Both the position numbers and the translations under genes were made by a program. This document shows, piece after piece, positions 43,467 to 51,690 of a DNA stretch of 58,413 bases (within the stretch, counting starts at the first letter, position 1; each line of letters opens with the position of its first letter). The DNA comes from Ruania albidiflava DSM 18029 (GTDB taxonomy: Bacteria > Actinomycetota > Actinomycetes > Actinomycetales > Beutenbergiaceae), in the NCBI RefSeq assembly GCF_000421225.1, contig NZ_ATWL01000019.1:1-58413 (forward strand), written 5' to 3'. The notes beneath the pieces were generated by a model, which saw only the letters and a program-made list of their open reading frames with translations, was not told where the DNA came from and did not search any database.

Positions 43467-44696
43467 TCAGCGCAGCAGCAGCGGCGCCGACTCGTACCCA
43501 CCTACGGGCGGGCGGCCCCGGCGCCGCGTGCGTGCCGTGTCCGGCAGGATCGCCTCGGTGACCGCGAGCACGGCCCGAAGCAGCGCCCGCAGCTCCATCG
43601 TGGCCAGCTCCCGGCCCGGGCACACGTGCCGCCCGATGCCGTAGACCAGGTTGTGCGCAGCGTTGCCGTCGGGGTCGAACTCGTCCGGGTCGCCGAAGGC
43701 GTCCGGGTCCCGGTTCGCCGCCGTCCAGTTCAGGAACACCCGCTCCCCAGGGCCGATCGGCCGACCACCGACGACCGTGTGCCTGGTCGTCACCCGCCGG
43801 TTGGCGGTGAACGGGGAGTCGATCCGCAGCACCTCGTCGATGATCGCGTCCAGCTCGGTGTCGCTGACACCGGACCGTACCCGTAGCTGCAGGTCCCGGT
43901 GGTCGGCGAGGTAGGTGAGCAGCACGCCGGTGCACAGCGCCATCGACCCCAGGTCCCCGCCGGTCCAGTTCCGCAGGATCGAGGTGATCTCGGCGTCGGT
44001 GAGCTCCCGACCCAGGCTCCGGTCCCGGATCAGCTCGGTGGTCACGTCCAGCGGCGCCGCATCGCCCAGCTCTCGGCGGGCGGTCACCACCGAGGTGATG
44101 ATCCGGTCGAACCGCTGCGCCACGGCGGCCATCCGCTCCCGGTCCAACGCCCGGGAGGCGGCGTGGTTCTCCGCCACCCAGGAGACCAGCTCGTCCTGCA
44201 GCTCGGCCGGCCAACCCAGCCAGGCGCTCTGTGCCTGGACCGCGAACGTCGATCCCAGCTCGACGGCGTCGATAGGCCCGGGCACGTGCAGTCCCGCGGC
44301 TATCCGCGTTGCCACAGTGGTGATCGTCGGGGCCAGGGCCACCATCTGCTGATGGTCCAGGTAGGAGTCGATCAGCCTCCGGAACCGGGTGTGCTCTGCC
44401 CCGTCCATGCCGTTGGGCACCTGCAGGTGCGCGGAGACTGCGCTGGAGAACGTGTCATCGTCTAGTGCTGCCGCTCGTACGTCCGCGTGCTTGAAGAACG
44501 TCCACGCCCCGGACGAGCCCATCGCGACCGGGCAGCTGCGCCGCATCTGGTCATACGCTCGTCGCGGGTCGACCTGCACCTGGGTGCCACGCGGATCCCA
44601 GTCCGGGTGCACAGTCGGCATCGCCGGATCCGGACGGGGCCGGCCGTAGCGTGGGTCGGTGCGGGCGAGGTCGTCCCGTGGTTCGTGTTCCGTCAT
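43467..44696 (-). CDS. Cytochrome P450
   Basis: This 409-aa soluble P450 starts at the ATG at 44696 (MTEHEPRDDL). The heme-binding loop is YGIGRHVCPGRELA with the thiolate ligand at Cys359. The ExxR motif is in IIDEVLRIDSP, and the meander-like region contains NRDPDAFGDPDEFDPD. The I-helix has NWTGGDLGSMA instead of the usual A-G-x-D/E-T-T, so the acid-alcohol pair is atypical. No ferredoxin or reductase gene is adjacent, and the substrate is unknown. A longer open frame reaches 45056, but it overlaps the divergent SGNH gene in antisense and is not used. Confidence 0.92.
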   Translation of the reverse strand: MTEHEPRDDLARTDPRYGRPRPDPAMPTVHPDWDPRGTQVQVDPRRAYDQMRRSCPVAMGSSGAWTFFKHADVRAAALDDDTFSSAVSAHLQVPNGMDGAEHTRFRRLIDSYLDHQQMVALAPTITTVATRIAAGLHVPGPIDAVELGSTFAVQAQSAWLGWPAELQDELVSWVAENHAASRALDRERMAAVAQRFDRIITSVVTARRELGDAAPLDVTTELIRDRSLGRELTDAEITSILRNWTGGDLGSMALCTGVLLTYLADHRDLQLRVRSGVSDTELDAIIDEVLRIDSPFTANRRVTTRHTVVGGRPIGPGERVFLNWTAANRDPDAFGDPDEFDPDGNAAHNLVYGIGRHVCPGRELATMELRALLRAVLAVTEAILPDTARTRRRGRPPVGGYESAPLLLR

Positions 44697-44823
44697 GACC
44701 TCATCGTGCCGTGGGCGGCCCGCGCTGCGCTGCATGCTCCCGGCTGCGAGGCTGTGAGGTGCATGACAGCCGGACGGCGGCCCGTCGCCGCAGGCACGGC
44801 CGCACCAGGAGGGAGGACTGCTG

Positions 44824-45549
44824 ATGGCACGAGCACGAGGCCGCCGCCAGCGGCTGCGGGCCCGGGTGGCCGTGCTGCTGGGGCTGCTGCTGGTGCTCAC
44901 CGCGTGCCCCGCGCCGCCCAGCGAAGACGGTGCCAGCTCTCCGAGCCGCAACGAGGGGTCCGCAGGCGGACCCACCGGGGACGGTGCGGGTCCCGGCAGG
45001 CAACAGCTGACCATCGCGGTGGTGGGTGACTCGATCACCGTGGGCTCCGACCCCACCTTCGCCCCTGGCCAGGTGAGCGAGGACTCGTGGGTGCGCTACG
45101 CCGTCGGCGACCCGGTCGAGCTGACCGGCGGCTGGGCGCGCTGGGGTGCGACCACAGCGGAGATGGCCGCAGCGGTCGAACCGGTGCCCGCCGACGTGCT
45201 GGTGATCATGGCCGGCACCAACGACCTGGCAGCTGGGACACCCACCGCACAGGTGGCGCAGAACCTGGAGGACATCGTCGCCACCGTCGGTGCCCAGGAC
45301 GTGCTGCTGTGCGCGGTACCGCCGCTGGATGCTCGCCCGGACGTGGTGCCGCCGTTCAACGAGTTCCTGGAGCGCACTGCCGAGGACCGCGGCTGGGCGT
45401 GGGTCGACCCGGCTGCGGAGATCCGCAGCGAGGGACACTTCGCACCCGGGATGAGCGTCGACGGGGTGCACCCCACCCAGGCCGGTGCCACACAGCTCGG
45501 CGTCCACGTGCGCAGTGAGCTGCTCAGTGGCTTCGGTCACTCCGGATGA
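44824..45549 (+). CDS. SGNH/GDSL hydrolase lipoprotein
   Basis: This 241-aa protein has a lipoprotein signal (VAVLLGLLLVLTAC, lipidated Cys near 27) and a Ser/Gly-rich linker to about residue 60. The SGNH fold shows block I VVGDSITVG (catalytic Ser), block III MAGTNDLAAG, and block V MSVDGVHPTQAG (Asp and His). GGAGGG precedes the ATG. It is probably an extracytoplasmic esterase or lipase acting on acylated carbohydrates or lipids; substrate unknown. It is divergent from the P450 gene. Confidence 0.9.
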   Translation: MARARGRRQRLRARVAVLLGLLLVLTACPAPPSEDGASSPSRNEGSAGGPTGDGAGPGRQQLTIAVVGDSITVGSDPTFAPGQVSEDSWVRYAVGDPVELTGGWARWGATTAEMAAAVEPVPADVLVIMAGTNDLAAGTPTAQVAQNLEDIVATVGAQDVLLCAVPPLDARPDVVPPFNEFLERTAEDRGWAWVDPAAEIRSEGHFAPGMSVDGVHPTQAGATQLGVHVRSELLSGFGHSG

Positions 45550-45687
45550 CCAGATGTCGGCAGATGAGCGTGCCCGCGGACGAGCGACGGTGTGAACATG
45601 CGACACTAAGGGGGTGCAGCGCCCGAGGAGTGGTTTCCACCGCCCTGCGGGCCGGACAACCATGAAGGACAGGAGAGGACGACCCCG

Positions 45688-45849
45688 ATGAGCAGTTCCG
45701 TGCTGGCCCTCGCGGCCGAGACCGGCGAGCACGCCGCGCAGGGGCTTTCGCCGATCGGTTTCGGTGTGGTGACGTTCGCGATCCTGGTGTCGTTGCTGCT
45801 GGCGACGCTGGCGTTGCGGAGCATTGGTACGCGGCACCGCAAGCGTTGA
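45688..45849 (+). CDS. Small single-span membrane protein (53 aa)
   Basis: ATG at 45688 and TGA at 45847-45849 delimit a 53-aa protein with one hydrophobic span, FGVVTFAILVSLLLATLAL, and a basic tail RSIGTRHRKR. AGGAGAGG lies about 10 nt upstream. It lies 61 bp upstream of nadD. Small proteins of this shape accompany nadD in other actinobacteria as far as I recall, but the function is unknown. Confidence 0.75.
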   Translation: MSSSVLALAAETGEHAAQGLSPIGFGVVTFAILVSLLLATLALRSIGTRHRKR

Positions 45850-45910
45850 GATGGCGGGGAGACGGACTCGGCTCCGTGGGTCACCGGCTCGTAGCACTCC
45901 CGTCGGGTGA

Positions 45911-46555
45911 ATGATGATCAGTTCTGAGCGCACCCCCACACGGGTGGGGATCATGGGCGGCACGTTCGATCCGATCCACCACGGCCACCTGGTTGCCGCG
46001 AGCGAGGTGGCGGACGAGTTCGACCTGGACGAGGTCGTGTTCGTGCCGACCGGTGCCCAGCCGTTCAAGCTGGACCGGCCGGTGACCCTCGCCGAGCACC
46101 GCTACCTCATGGCGGTGATCGCGACGGCCTCCAACCCGCGCTTCGGGGTGTCCCGGGTGGACATCGACCGGCCCGGGGTGACGTACACGATCGACACTCT
46201 GCGCGACCTGAAGGCCGAGTACCCGGCTGCCGAGCTGTTCTTCATCACTGGGGCGGACGCCCTCGGGCAGATCCTGTCCTGGAAGGACGTGGACGAGCTC
46301 TGGCAGCTGGCGCACTTCGTCGGCGTGACCCGACCGGGGCACCGGCTGGACACGGACAAGCTGCCCAGCCGGGACTACTCGTTGCACGAGATCCCGGCGA
46401 TGGCCATCTCCTCCACGGACTGCCGGGAGCGGGTGCGGGCCGGTAAGCCGGTCTGGTACCTGGTGCCCGACGGGGTGGTGCAGTACATCGGCAAGCACGG
46501 CCTGTACAAGGATCCGGCCACGTTCCACCGAGGGGCGGAGGGGGTGACCGCGTGA
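45911..46555 (+). CDS. nadD: Nicotinate-nucleotide adenylyltransferase
   Basis: This 214-aa protein has the nucleotidyltransferase signature [15 protein letters not shown] (HxGH). Further motifs are [37 protein letters not shown], and the [21 protein letters not shown] region (the I-S-S-T/S-x-x-R motif). It makes deamido-NAD from nicotinate mononucleotide. Two ATG codons (45911, 45914) could start it. Its stop overlaps the GTG of the next gene by four bases. The order nadD - unknown - rsfS is conserved in actinobacteria. Confidence 0.95.
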   Translation: MMISSERTPTRVGIMGGTFDPIHHGHLVAASEVADEFDLDEVVFVPTGAQPFKLDRPVTLAEHRYLMAVIATASNPRFGVSRVDIDRPGVTYTIDTLRDLKAEYPAAELFFITGADALGQILSWKDVDELWQLAHFVGVTRPGHRLDTDKLPSRDYSLHEIPAMAISSTDCRERVRAGKPVWYLVPDGVVQYIGKHGLYKDPATFHRGAEGVTA

Positions 46556-47931
46556 CTGACCAGCCATCGCCGCGACCGATGGGGGAGCGGCGTCGTCGGC
46601 GGGAGGCGGAGCGCCGCCGCGCCCAGGAGACCGGCGAAGGGCTTACCCCGCCGATGACCCGCCGCGAGCGCCGCGCCCTGGAGGAGGCGCTGGCCAGTGG
46701 TGCTCTCGAGCTGACCCCAGACGGACAGTACGCACCCACCGGGGAACTGCCGGTGGCCACCACCGGGCAGCACGCGCTCTCCGGCACGGAGACCGCCGCC
46801 TCCGCGGAGAGCACCGATACGGAGCAGCCGCACAGCGAGCAGGCTGGACCAGCCCAGGAAGCACTGTCGCCGGGAGAGCCGGAACCGGCGGCCTCGGAGG
46901 TGGAGACCACGGCGGCCTCGCCGGATCCGCCGCAGCGGCAGAGCTGGCGGGACACTGCGCAGGAGGTGGAGGCGCTGCATCCACCGCCCACGATGGCGCC
47001 CACGGCGGACGGCGGAGGTTCCGGTGATCGAGCTGGGTCACCGGCATCGGCCGGTACCGGTGAGCAGCAGGTGGTACCGGGCCAGGTCTCCCGCCGGTCC
47101 TTGCGGCAGCGGCGGCAGGACTCCAGCCCGAGCGTGCCGGAACAGCCCAGCGAACGTACGGCCACCGGCCGGCGACCGGTGATCCGCCCGCCGGCCAGCG
47201 CGCTCGGCACCCGTTCGGTAGACGGGGTGACCGGTGAGCTGACCGCGATCCAGCGCGCCATCCGGGACATCAACGCCGCCCCGGACGAACCGACTACCGA
47301 CTCGGTGCTGCACCCGGTGGACACCGGCTCGCCGGCGCCGGCGACCAGCCCGGAGGCGGGCAGCAGCCCCGAAGCGGGCAGCAGCCCGGTGGTGGCCGGC
47401 AGCACAGAGGAGCCGAGCACGGCGACGACCGAGACCTCGCCGGCGTCTGTGAGCCCAGCAGAGGCCCTGCCCGCAGCCGCCGGTACGACCGAGGCGTCGC
47501 CCGCAGCGGCGAGCCCGACAGCGGACTCGCCTGCGGAGGAGGATGTCGACGACTCCTTCGACATGAGCCCCCGTTGGCCCAGCGTCGCGGCCGTCGCCGA
47601 ACAGACCGCAGCAGCCCCGCCGCAAGCGCCGGAGGACAGCCAGCAGTCAGGACCGGCACCGGAGGCTGATCGCAGTGTCGGCTCTGCCGGGTCCCCGGTC
47701 AAGGTCGACGAGCCCGGCACGGACCTGTCCCCGGAAGACGATGAGGGGCTCGACGAGACAGACGAGGACGACGAGCGGCACACACCTCGGTTGCTGCAGG
47801 CGCTCTACTGGTTGGTGCTCGTGCTCGCCGGGGTGGTGCTCGGGCTGTTGGTGTGGCGGATGGCGACCGGAGACTTGTTCGGCGACGGTGACGCGCTGGC
47901 CGCCGCGAGCTGGATGGTGCTGCGTCAGTAG
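46552..47931 (+). CDS. Low-complexity protein with C-terminal membrane anchor
   Basis: This 459-aa protein starts at GTG 46552, overlapping nadD. A basic N-terminus ([15 protein letters not shown], then [13 protein letters not shown]) leads into about 350 residues of Pro/Ala/Ser/Thr/Glu-rich disorder. The disordered part has short repeats such as [14 protein letters not shown]. One membrane span near the end ([19 protein letters not shown]) follows. It lies between nadD and rsfS, where other actinobacteria encode similar tail-anchored, disordered proteins. Function unknown; not a shadow ORF, because it is coupled to nadD. Confidence 0.75.
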   Translation: MTDQPSPRPMGERRRRREAERRRAQETGEGLTPPMTRRERRALEEALASGALELTPDGQYAPTGELPVATTGQHALSGTETAASAESTDTEQPHSEQAGPAQEALSPGEPEPAASEVETTAASPDPPQRQSWRDTAQEVEALHPPPTMAPTADGGGSGDRAGSPASAGTGEQQVVPGQVSRRSLRQRRQDSSPSVPEQPSERTATGRRPVIRPPASALGTRSVDGVTGELTAIQRAIRDINAAPDEPTTDSVLHPVDTGSPAPATSPEAGSSPEAGSSPVVAGSTEEPSTATTETSPASVSPAEALPAAAGTTEASPAAASPTADSPAEEDVDDSFDMSPRWPSVAAVAEQTAAAPPQAPEDSQQSGPAPEADRSVGSAGSPVKVDEPGTDLSPEDDEGLDETDEDDERHTPRLLQALYWLVLVLAGVVLGLLVWRMATGDLFGDGDALAAASWMVLRQ

Positions 47932-47960
47932 ACTGCTGCTGAGCGACCCCGAGGAGACCT

Positions 47961-48368
47961 GTGCCCGCCGATGACCGTTCCCGACACCTCGCTGTGGTGG
48001 CGGCGCGTGCCGCCGCTGACCTGAAGGCCCGGGAGGTGATCGCCCTGGACGTCTCCGAGCGGCTGGTGCTCACCGACGTCTTCGTGGTGACCTCCGGATC
48101 TACGGAACGGCAGGTGCGGTCGATCGTGGACGCCGTCGAGGAAGCGATGCACCACGAGGGCGTCAAGGCGGTGCGCCGCGAAGGGGTCGCCGAAGGGCGC
48201 TGGGCGCTGCTGGACTACGGCGACGTGGTGGTGCACGTGCAGCACGACGAGGACCGCGTGTTCTACGCACTGGAACGCCTCTGGAAGGACTGTCCCGTCG
48301 TCGAGCTGCCCGAGGACGCCCGCGGCGGCCCGGGTGAGGCAGGCGACGAGAACGCAGCCGACTCATGA
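47961..48368 (+). CDS. rsfS: Ribosomal silencing factor RsfS
   Basis: This 135-aa RsfS/Iojap protein has the block KAREVIALDVSERLVLTDVFVVTSGSTERQVRSIVDAVEE, followed by EGVAEGRWALLDYGDVVVHVQ and RVFYALERLWKD. It binds L14 on the 50S subunit and blocks subunit joining when nutrients are limiting. It starts with GTG at 47961, with GAGGAG upstream. Its stop overlaps the ATG of the following phosphatase gene (48365-48368). Confidence 0.95.
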   Translation: MPADDRSRHLAVVAARAAADLKAREVIALDVSERLVLTDVFVVTSGSTERQVRSIVDAVEEAMHHEGVKAVRREGVAEGRWALLDYGDVVVHVQHDEDRVFYALERLWKDCPVVELPEDARGGPGEAGDENAADS

Positions 48369-49012
48369 CCGCCGCCACTGTGCTGCTGTGGCGGCACGGC
48401 CAGACCGACTACAACTCCGGCGGTCGGCTCCAGGGTCAGGTGGACATCCCGCTGAACGAGATCGGTCGGGCACAGGCCGAAGCCGCAGCCGAGGTGCTCG
48501 CCCGGGTGCAGCCGGCGCAGATCCTCAGCTCCGACCTGACTCGCGCCCACGCCACGGCACAGGCCCTCGCCGGACGCACCGGGGTGGAGGTCGGCGTGGA
48601 CGAGCGTCTCCGGGAGCGCGGGTTCGGGCAGTGGGAAGGACTGACCCACCCGGAGATCGCCGAACGTTGGCCGGAGCAGTTCGTGGAATGGGAGAACGGC
48701 CGGCACCCGGAGGGGGTCGGGGCCGAGACCCGCGGCCAGACCGGTCGCAGGATCGCCGAGGCGGTGGCCGAGGCGGCCGCCGCCATGGACGGTGGTGTGT
48801 TGGTGGTCACGTCCCACGGGGCTGCGATCAGCTCCGGCATCACCACCCTGCTCGGCCTCGATGCCGAGGTCTGGCGCGGAATCACGGGGCTTGGCAACTG
48901 CCACTGGTCGGTGCTGCGCCCCAACGACGGGTCGCAGCCGGCGTGGCGGGTGGCCGCCCACAACGTCGGCCTCGAGGGTCCTGATTTCACACGTGGGCCC
49001 GGCATCCGCTAA
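48365..49012 (+). CDS. Histidine phosphatase family protein
   Basis: This 215-aa protein of the phosphoglycerate mutase-like superfamily has LLWRHGQTDYNSGGRLQGQVDIPLNEIGRAQA with the phospho-accepting His. LSSDLTRAHATAQALA, ERGFGQWEG and VVTSHGAAI (second His) follow. It lacks the longer cofactor-dependent mutase insertions, so a phosphatase such as a GpgP-like or cobalamin-pathway type is likely. It is coupled to rsfS by the ATGA overlap. The tRNA-Ala promoter lies in its 3' end. Confidence 0.9.
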   Translation: MTAATVLLWRHGQTDYNSGGRLQGQVDIPLNEIGRAQAEAAAEVLARVQPAQILSSDLTRAHATAQALAGRTGVEVGVDERLRERGFGQWEGLTHPEIAERWPEQFVEWENGRHPEGVGAETRGQTGRRIAEAVAEAAAAMDGGVLVVTSHGAAISSGITTLLGLDAEVWRGITGLGNCHWSVLRPNDGSQPAWRVAAHNVGLEGPDFTRGPGIR

Positions 49013-49015
49013 CCT
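48986..49015 (+). promoter_or_regulatory. Promoter of tRNA-Ala
   Basis: TTCACA (48986-48991) and TAACCT (49010-49015) are separated by 18 bp. The -10 box lies about 30 bp before the mature tRNA. The -35 region lies inside the upstream phosphatase gene. Confidence 0.5.
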
Positions 49016-49044
49016 GTATCCGGCCCGCCAGGGCAACCCGACTT

Positions 49045-49117
49045 GGGGCTATGGCGCAGTTGGTAGCGCGCTTCCATGGCATGGAAGAGGTCGGGGGTTC
49101 GAATCCCCCTAGCTCCA
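49045..49117 (+). tRNA. tRNA-Ala (anticodon GGC)
   Basis: This is a cloverleaf of 73 nt. The acceptor GGGGCTA pairs with TAGCTCC (one G-U) and the discriminator is A. The D-arm is GCGCAGTTGGTAGCGC. The anticodon stem CTTCC/GGAAG surrounds ATGGCAT, giving anticodon GGC for alanine. The T-arm is GGGGG-TTCGAAT-CCCCC. CCA is not encoded. A serine-recombinase remnant begins just downstream on the other strand and its open frame reads through this gene in antisense. Confidence 0.97.
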
Positions 49118-49853
49118 CGTAAGTTGAGAAAATCGAAACCTGCCCCGCCTGAGTGCGGGGCAGGTTGGTTTCTGCGGTCACCGGCTCGGGGACGTCGGTG
49201 TTGACGTGGGCGAGGACGCTGGCGGCGGGCTCGGCAGGGACGACGCTGATGTCCTCGCCCTCATCGATGACGATGCGGTCGAACAGTGCCCGGTTGAGCA
49301 TGCGGCGTTCAGCGGGTTCGCATCGGTTGTAGAGATCGCCGAGGTCGGTGAGCAGGTCAAGGAGCTCGTCGAGACCGTTCCGGGCGCCGGTATAGGTGGC
49401 CGTCATGGTGTCAAGGCGTCTGGTGATCTGGTCGAGGCTGGTGCGGATGCGTTCCTGCTCGCTCTTGAGCAGGTCCAGAGGGATCGCGTCGGCGTAGTGG
49501 GCCTGGACGAGCTTGAGTCGTTCTGCTTCGAGCTTGTCCTTCTGGGCTTCGAGGAGCTTGCGTTCGTCGTCGCTGGTGGCTTGGAGCTGGTCGAACACCC
49601 GGTGCAGCACGCCGTGTACCCGTTCGGCTTCGTTCTTGGTGAGGCCGTTGGTGTTGTAGGTGGCTTGGATGCGCTGCTCGATCCGCTCTGCGAGGATCGC
49701 GGAGCGGGTGCAGGGGGTGCGCTTGCGGCGTCGTCCGGAGCAGGTGAAGTACTCGTACCGGTCTCCGTTCTTGTCGCGGGGCCGTTCGATCATGAACTTC
49801 GCGCCGCAGGAGCAGTACAGGGAGCCTTCGGCACGTCGTTCTCCCGCACCACG
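49118..49853 (-). pseudogene. Large serine recombinase remnant (C-terminal half)
   Basis: The frame encodes a zinc-ribbon motif (EGSLYCSCGAKFM, then YEYFTCSGRRRKRTPCTR). A coiled-coil-rich region follows (HGVLHRVFDQLQATSDDERKLLEAQKDKLEAERLKL ... RIRTSLDQITRRLDTM), with FDRIVIDEGE. These are parts of the C-terminal half of large serine recombinases. The N-terminal resolvase domain with the catalytic Ser is missing. Upstream sequence switches to an AraC-type fragment near 49850. At the other end the frame runs on through tRNA-Ala antisense to 48987, so the true stop is lost. It is a dead remnant of an integrated element. Confidence 0.8.
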
Positions 49854-49862
49854 GCCAGAGTG

Positions 49863-50095
49863 GTGACGGTGATCGATCCCTCAAGCTCACTCCCACATAA
49901 CGTGTTCGCCCCGAGTGGCACCACGTCACCGGTCGTGGCCGGCTGCTCACCGAATTCACTGAACAGGATCGCCGAACCGTGCCGAACGAAGATGAGCTTC
50001 ACGCAGTCATAGGCAACCGGCCCCACCGAATGTCGGATCGAGCGGGTGCGGGCCAGGACTGGCAGAAACCGCTCGCGGTCAGGGCCGTTTACCAT
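49863..50095 (-). pseudogene. AraC-family regulator, N-terminal fragment
   Basis: From ATG 50095 the frame encodes RSIRHSVGPVAYDCVKLIFVRHGSAILFSEFGEQP, then VVPLGANTLCGSELEGSITVTTL. This looks like the cupin-like N-terminal part of an AraC-type regulator. Homology stops where the recombinase remnant begins, leaving no HTH. The residues after VTTL are out-of-frame recombinase sequence. The gene was truncated by insertion or deletion at this junction. Confidence 0.55.
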
Positions 50096-50234
50096 CCGCA
50101 CCGGTCGCCCTGATCTGCAGAGCGAGCACTGTCTCGACGTTGTCCGACGCCCTCTGCGTCGAGTACAGAGTCCACGCCGCCGATATCATCGTCTTTGAAG
50201 CGCCGTGAATGAGTGTTCCGACCCATCGAGCCGA

Positions 50235-50816
50235 TCAGTCGTCGAGCAGGGGGTTGTACTTCATGCTCAGGCTGCGTTCGAGCCCGGCGGCTCCGGCCAG
50301 GAAGATGAGCGCCAGGTTCACCCAGCCCGATAGCGTCAGTGCCGGGACCTCGAACGACGGCAGTCCGATGAGCGGCGTCAGGTTCCCGGCGAGGTTGACC
50401 AGCTGGGGAAGCTCGATCCCGAGCACGGCCAGTAGGACGACGAGCGAGACCCAGCCGACGACTCGGCTCGCGGTAGGGTGAGCGTGACCGATCCGCGCCC
50501 GCCATGCCTCAGCCGTTCCGTCGGCCGGCGGAAGCTGCACCGTGTCGCCGCCTCCGCCATGTCGCAGGCGGACGTACTTCATGCCGACCTGAGCGACCGC
50601 AGCCTCGATCCGCGCGCCACCGCCGATGTGGAACGTGGCACGCCGGCGAGCGGTGTCGACCAGTCGCCCGTCCTGGTAGAGGCGGATGCGCTCGTCCAGG
50701 TCGAGGTAGTGTGCGTCCACGACGTAGGTCGACCCGTTGTGCTCGGTCTCGAACCGGCCCCGCACGAGCCCCTCGGCTCGCCGCAGCGGCCGCAGCACCG
50801 CGGGGTCATGTGTCAT
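50235..50816 (-). CDS. Membrane protein of unknown function, coupled to TetR
   Basis: This 193-aa protein has a beta-rich N-terminal domain (GRFETEHNGSTYVVDAHYLDLDERIRLYQDGRLVDT) and two to three C-terminal hydrophobic segments (GWVSLVVLLAVLGIELPQ, WVNLALIFLAGAAG). Its ATG at 50816 overlaps the TetR gene stop by 11 bp, so it is expressed with the regulator. I do not recognise a named family. Confidence 0.7.
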   Translation of the reverse strand: MTHDPAVLRPLRRAEGLVRGRFETEHNGSTYVVDAHYLDLDERIRLYQDGRLVDTARRRATFHIGGGARIEAAVAQVGMKYVRLRHGGGGDTVQLPPADGTAEAWRARIGHAHPTASRVVGWVSLVVLLAVLGIELPQLVNLAGNLTPLIGLPSFEVPALTLSGWVNLALIFLAGAAGLERSLSMKYNPLLDD

Positions 50817-51459
50817 GGCCAGCCTCCGTGCCGTTCGCCGTGTTCTTGCCGAGCCCGCAGGCCAGCGCCGCGTCTAGGACCCGGTGGGCCTCGTCGGACC
50901 CGAGATGGCCGTGTAGGACCTCACTCGCGAGCCCTCCGGCCGTCGCAAGCAATCCATCAGAGAGCGTCTCCGGAGACGTGGCGCCGGATGCTTCCAGCTC
51001 AGAACCCGACCCGCGCAAAACGAGCGCAACCTGATCGATCAGCAGCCTGCGCAGCTCTGCGTGGCCATCCAGCAGAGCCCGCCCCAGCGCCGGCTCGGTG
51101 AGCGCCAAGGCCTCAAACATCGTGACCACACGGAGGTCTCTGAAGTCCTCCGGACTACGCGGGATCATCGTGCGCAGAATCGCCGCGACCACCTTCGCGG
51201 GACTCGGCTCGACTGCCGCGAGCGTCGCCTCCACACGAGAACGCGCCCTATCCTGCACAGCATCGAAGCAGGCCCGCACCAGGCTGGCGCGGTCGGTGAA
51301 GTAGTGCTGGACCCGTCCCGGGGACACGTCCGCGGCAGCGGCGACCCGCCGGAACGTCAGCGACTCGACGCCCCCCTGCTCGACCGCCGTGCCCGCTGCG
51401 TCGACGATCGCTTGCCGGACCGCATCGTGATCGCGTCCACGTCCTCGCGCCACAACCAT
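50806..51459 (-). CDS. TetR-family regulator
   Basis: This 217-aa protein has an N-terminal HTH: RQAIVDAAGTAVEQGGVESLTFRRVAAAADVSPGRVQHYFTDRASLVRACFDA. It is followed by an alpha-helical ligand domain. The ATG at 51459 lies downstream of GGAGG. A 16-bp dyad, CGATACGAGCGTACCG (51479-51494), overlaps its promoter region. A closely related dyad precedes the acyltransferase gene at 52895-52910. It therefore probably represses both its own operon and the acyltransferase. Confidence 0.88.
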   Translation of the reverse strand: MVVARGRGRDHDAVRQAIVDAAGTAVEQGGVESLTFRRVAAAADVSPGRVQHYFTDRASLVRACFDAVQDRARSRVEATLAAVEPSPAKVVAAILRTMIPRSPEDFRDLRVVTMFEALALTEPALGRALLDGHAELRRLLIDQVALVLRGSGSELEASGATSPETLSDGLLATAGGLASEVLHGHLGSDEAHRVLDAALACGLGKNTANGTEAGHDT

Positions 51460-51478
51460 CTCCCATCCTCCAACAATG

Positions 51479-51494
51479 CGATACGAGCGTACCG
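51479..51494. promoter_or_regulatory. TetR operator (autoregulatory)
   Basis: CGATACGAGCGTACCG is a dyad (six of eight pairs) 20 bp upstream of the TetR start. It shares the CGATAC-N4-GTAYCG form with the site at 52895-52910. The 196 bp between it and the acyltransferase stop hold no gene that I can support. Confidence 0.6.
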
Positions 51495-51690
51495 AAATAG
51501 GTGCACGGTGTCCACGCCCTCGGGCAGGCGTGTGAAGGTAGCAGGGTCGACATCAGCGCTCTACGACTACTTGGCGATTGCGCAACCGCGGGAACGACCG
51601 GCCGCCAGGAGCCGTGTAAGGGCTTGGCCACGGCCGACCTTTGCGACCCTGTCGCGAAGGACGCTGGCCATGGAGGAGTCGTGAAGGCTG

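Noticed and set aside
48987-49117. Extension of the recombinase frame through tRNA-Ala in antisense
   Set aside because: The residues from about GGFEPPTSSMPW onward are the translated complement of the tRNA, a known annotation artefact; coding ends before the tRNA.
51495-51690. Possible short ORFs between TetR and acyltransferase
   Set aside because: Frames on both strands are short, lack ribosome-binding sites and resemble nothing I recognise; reported as gene-free.
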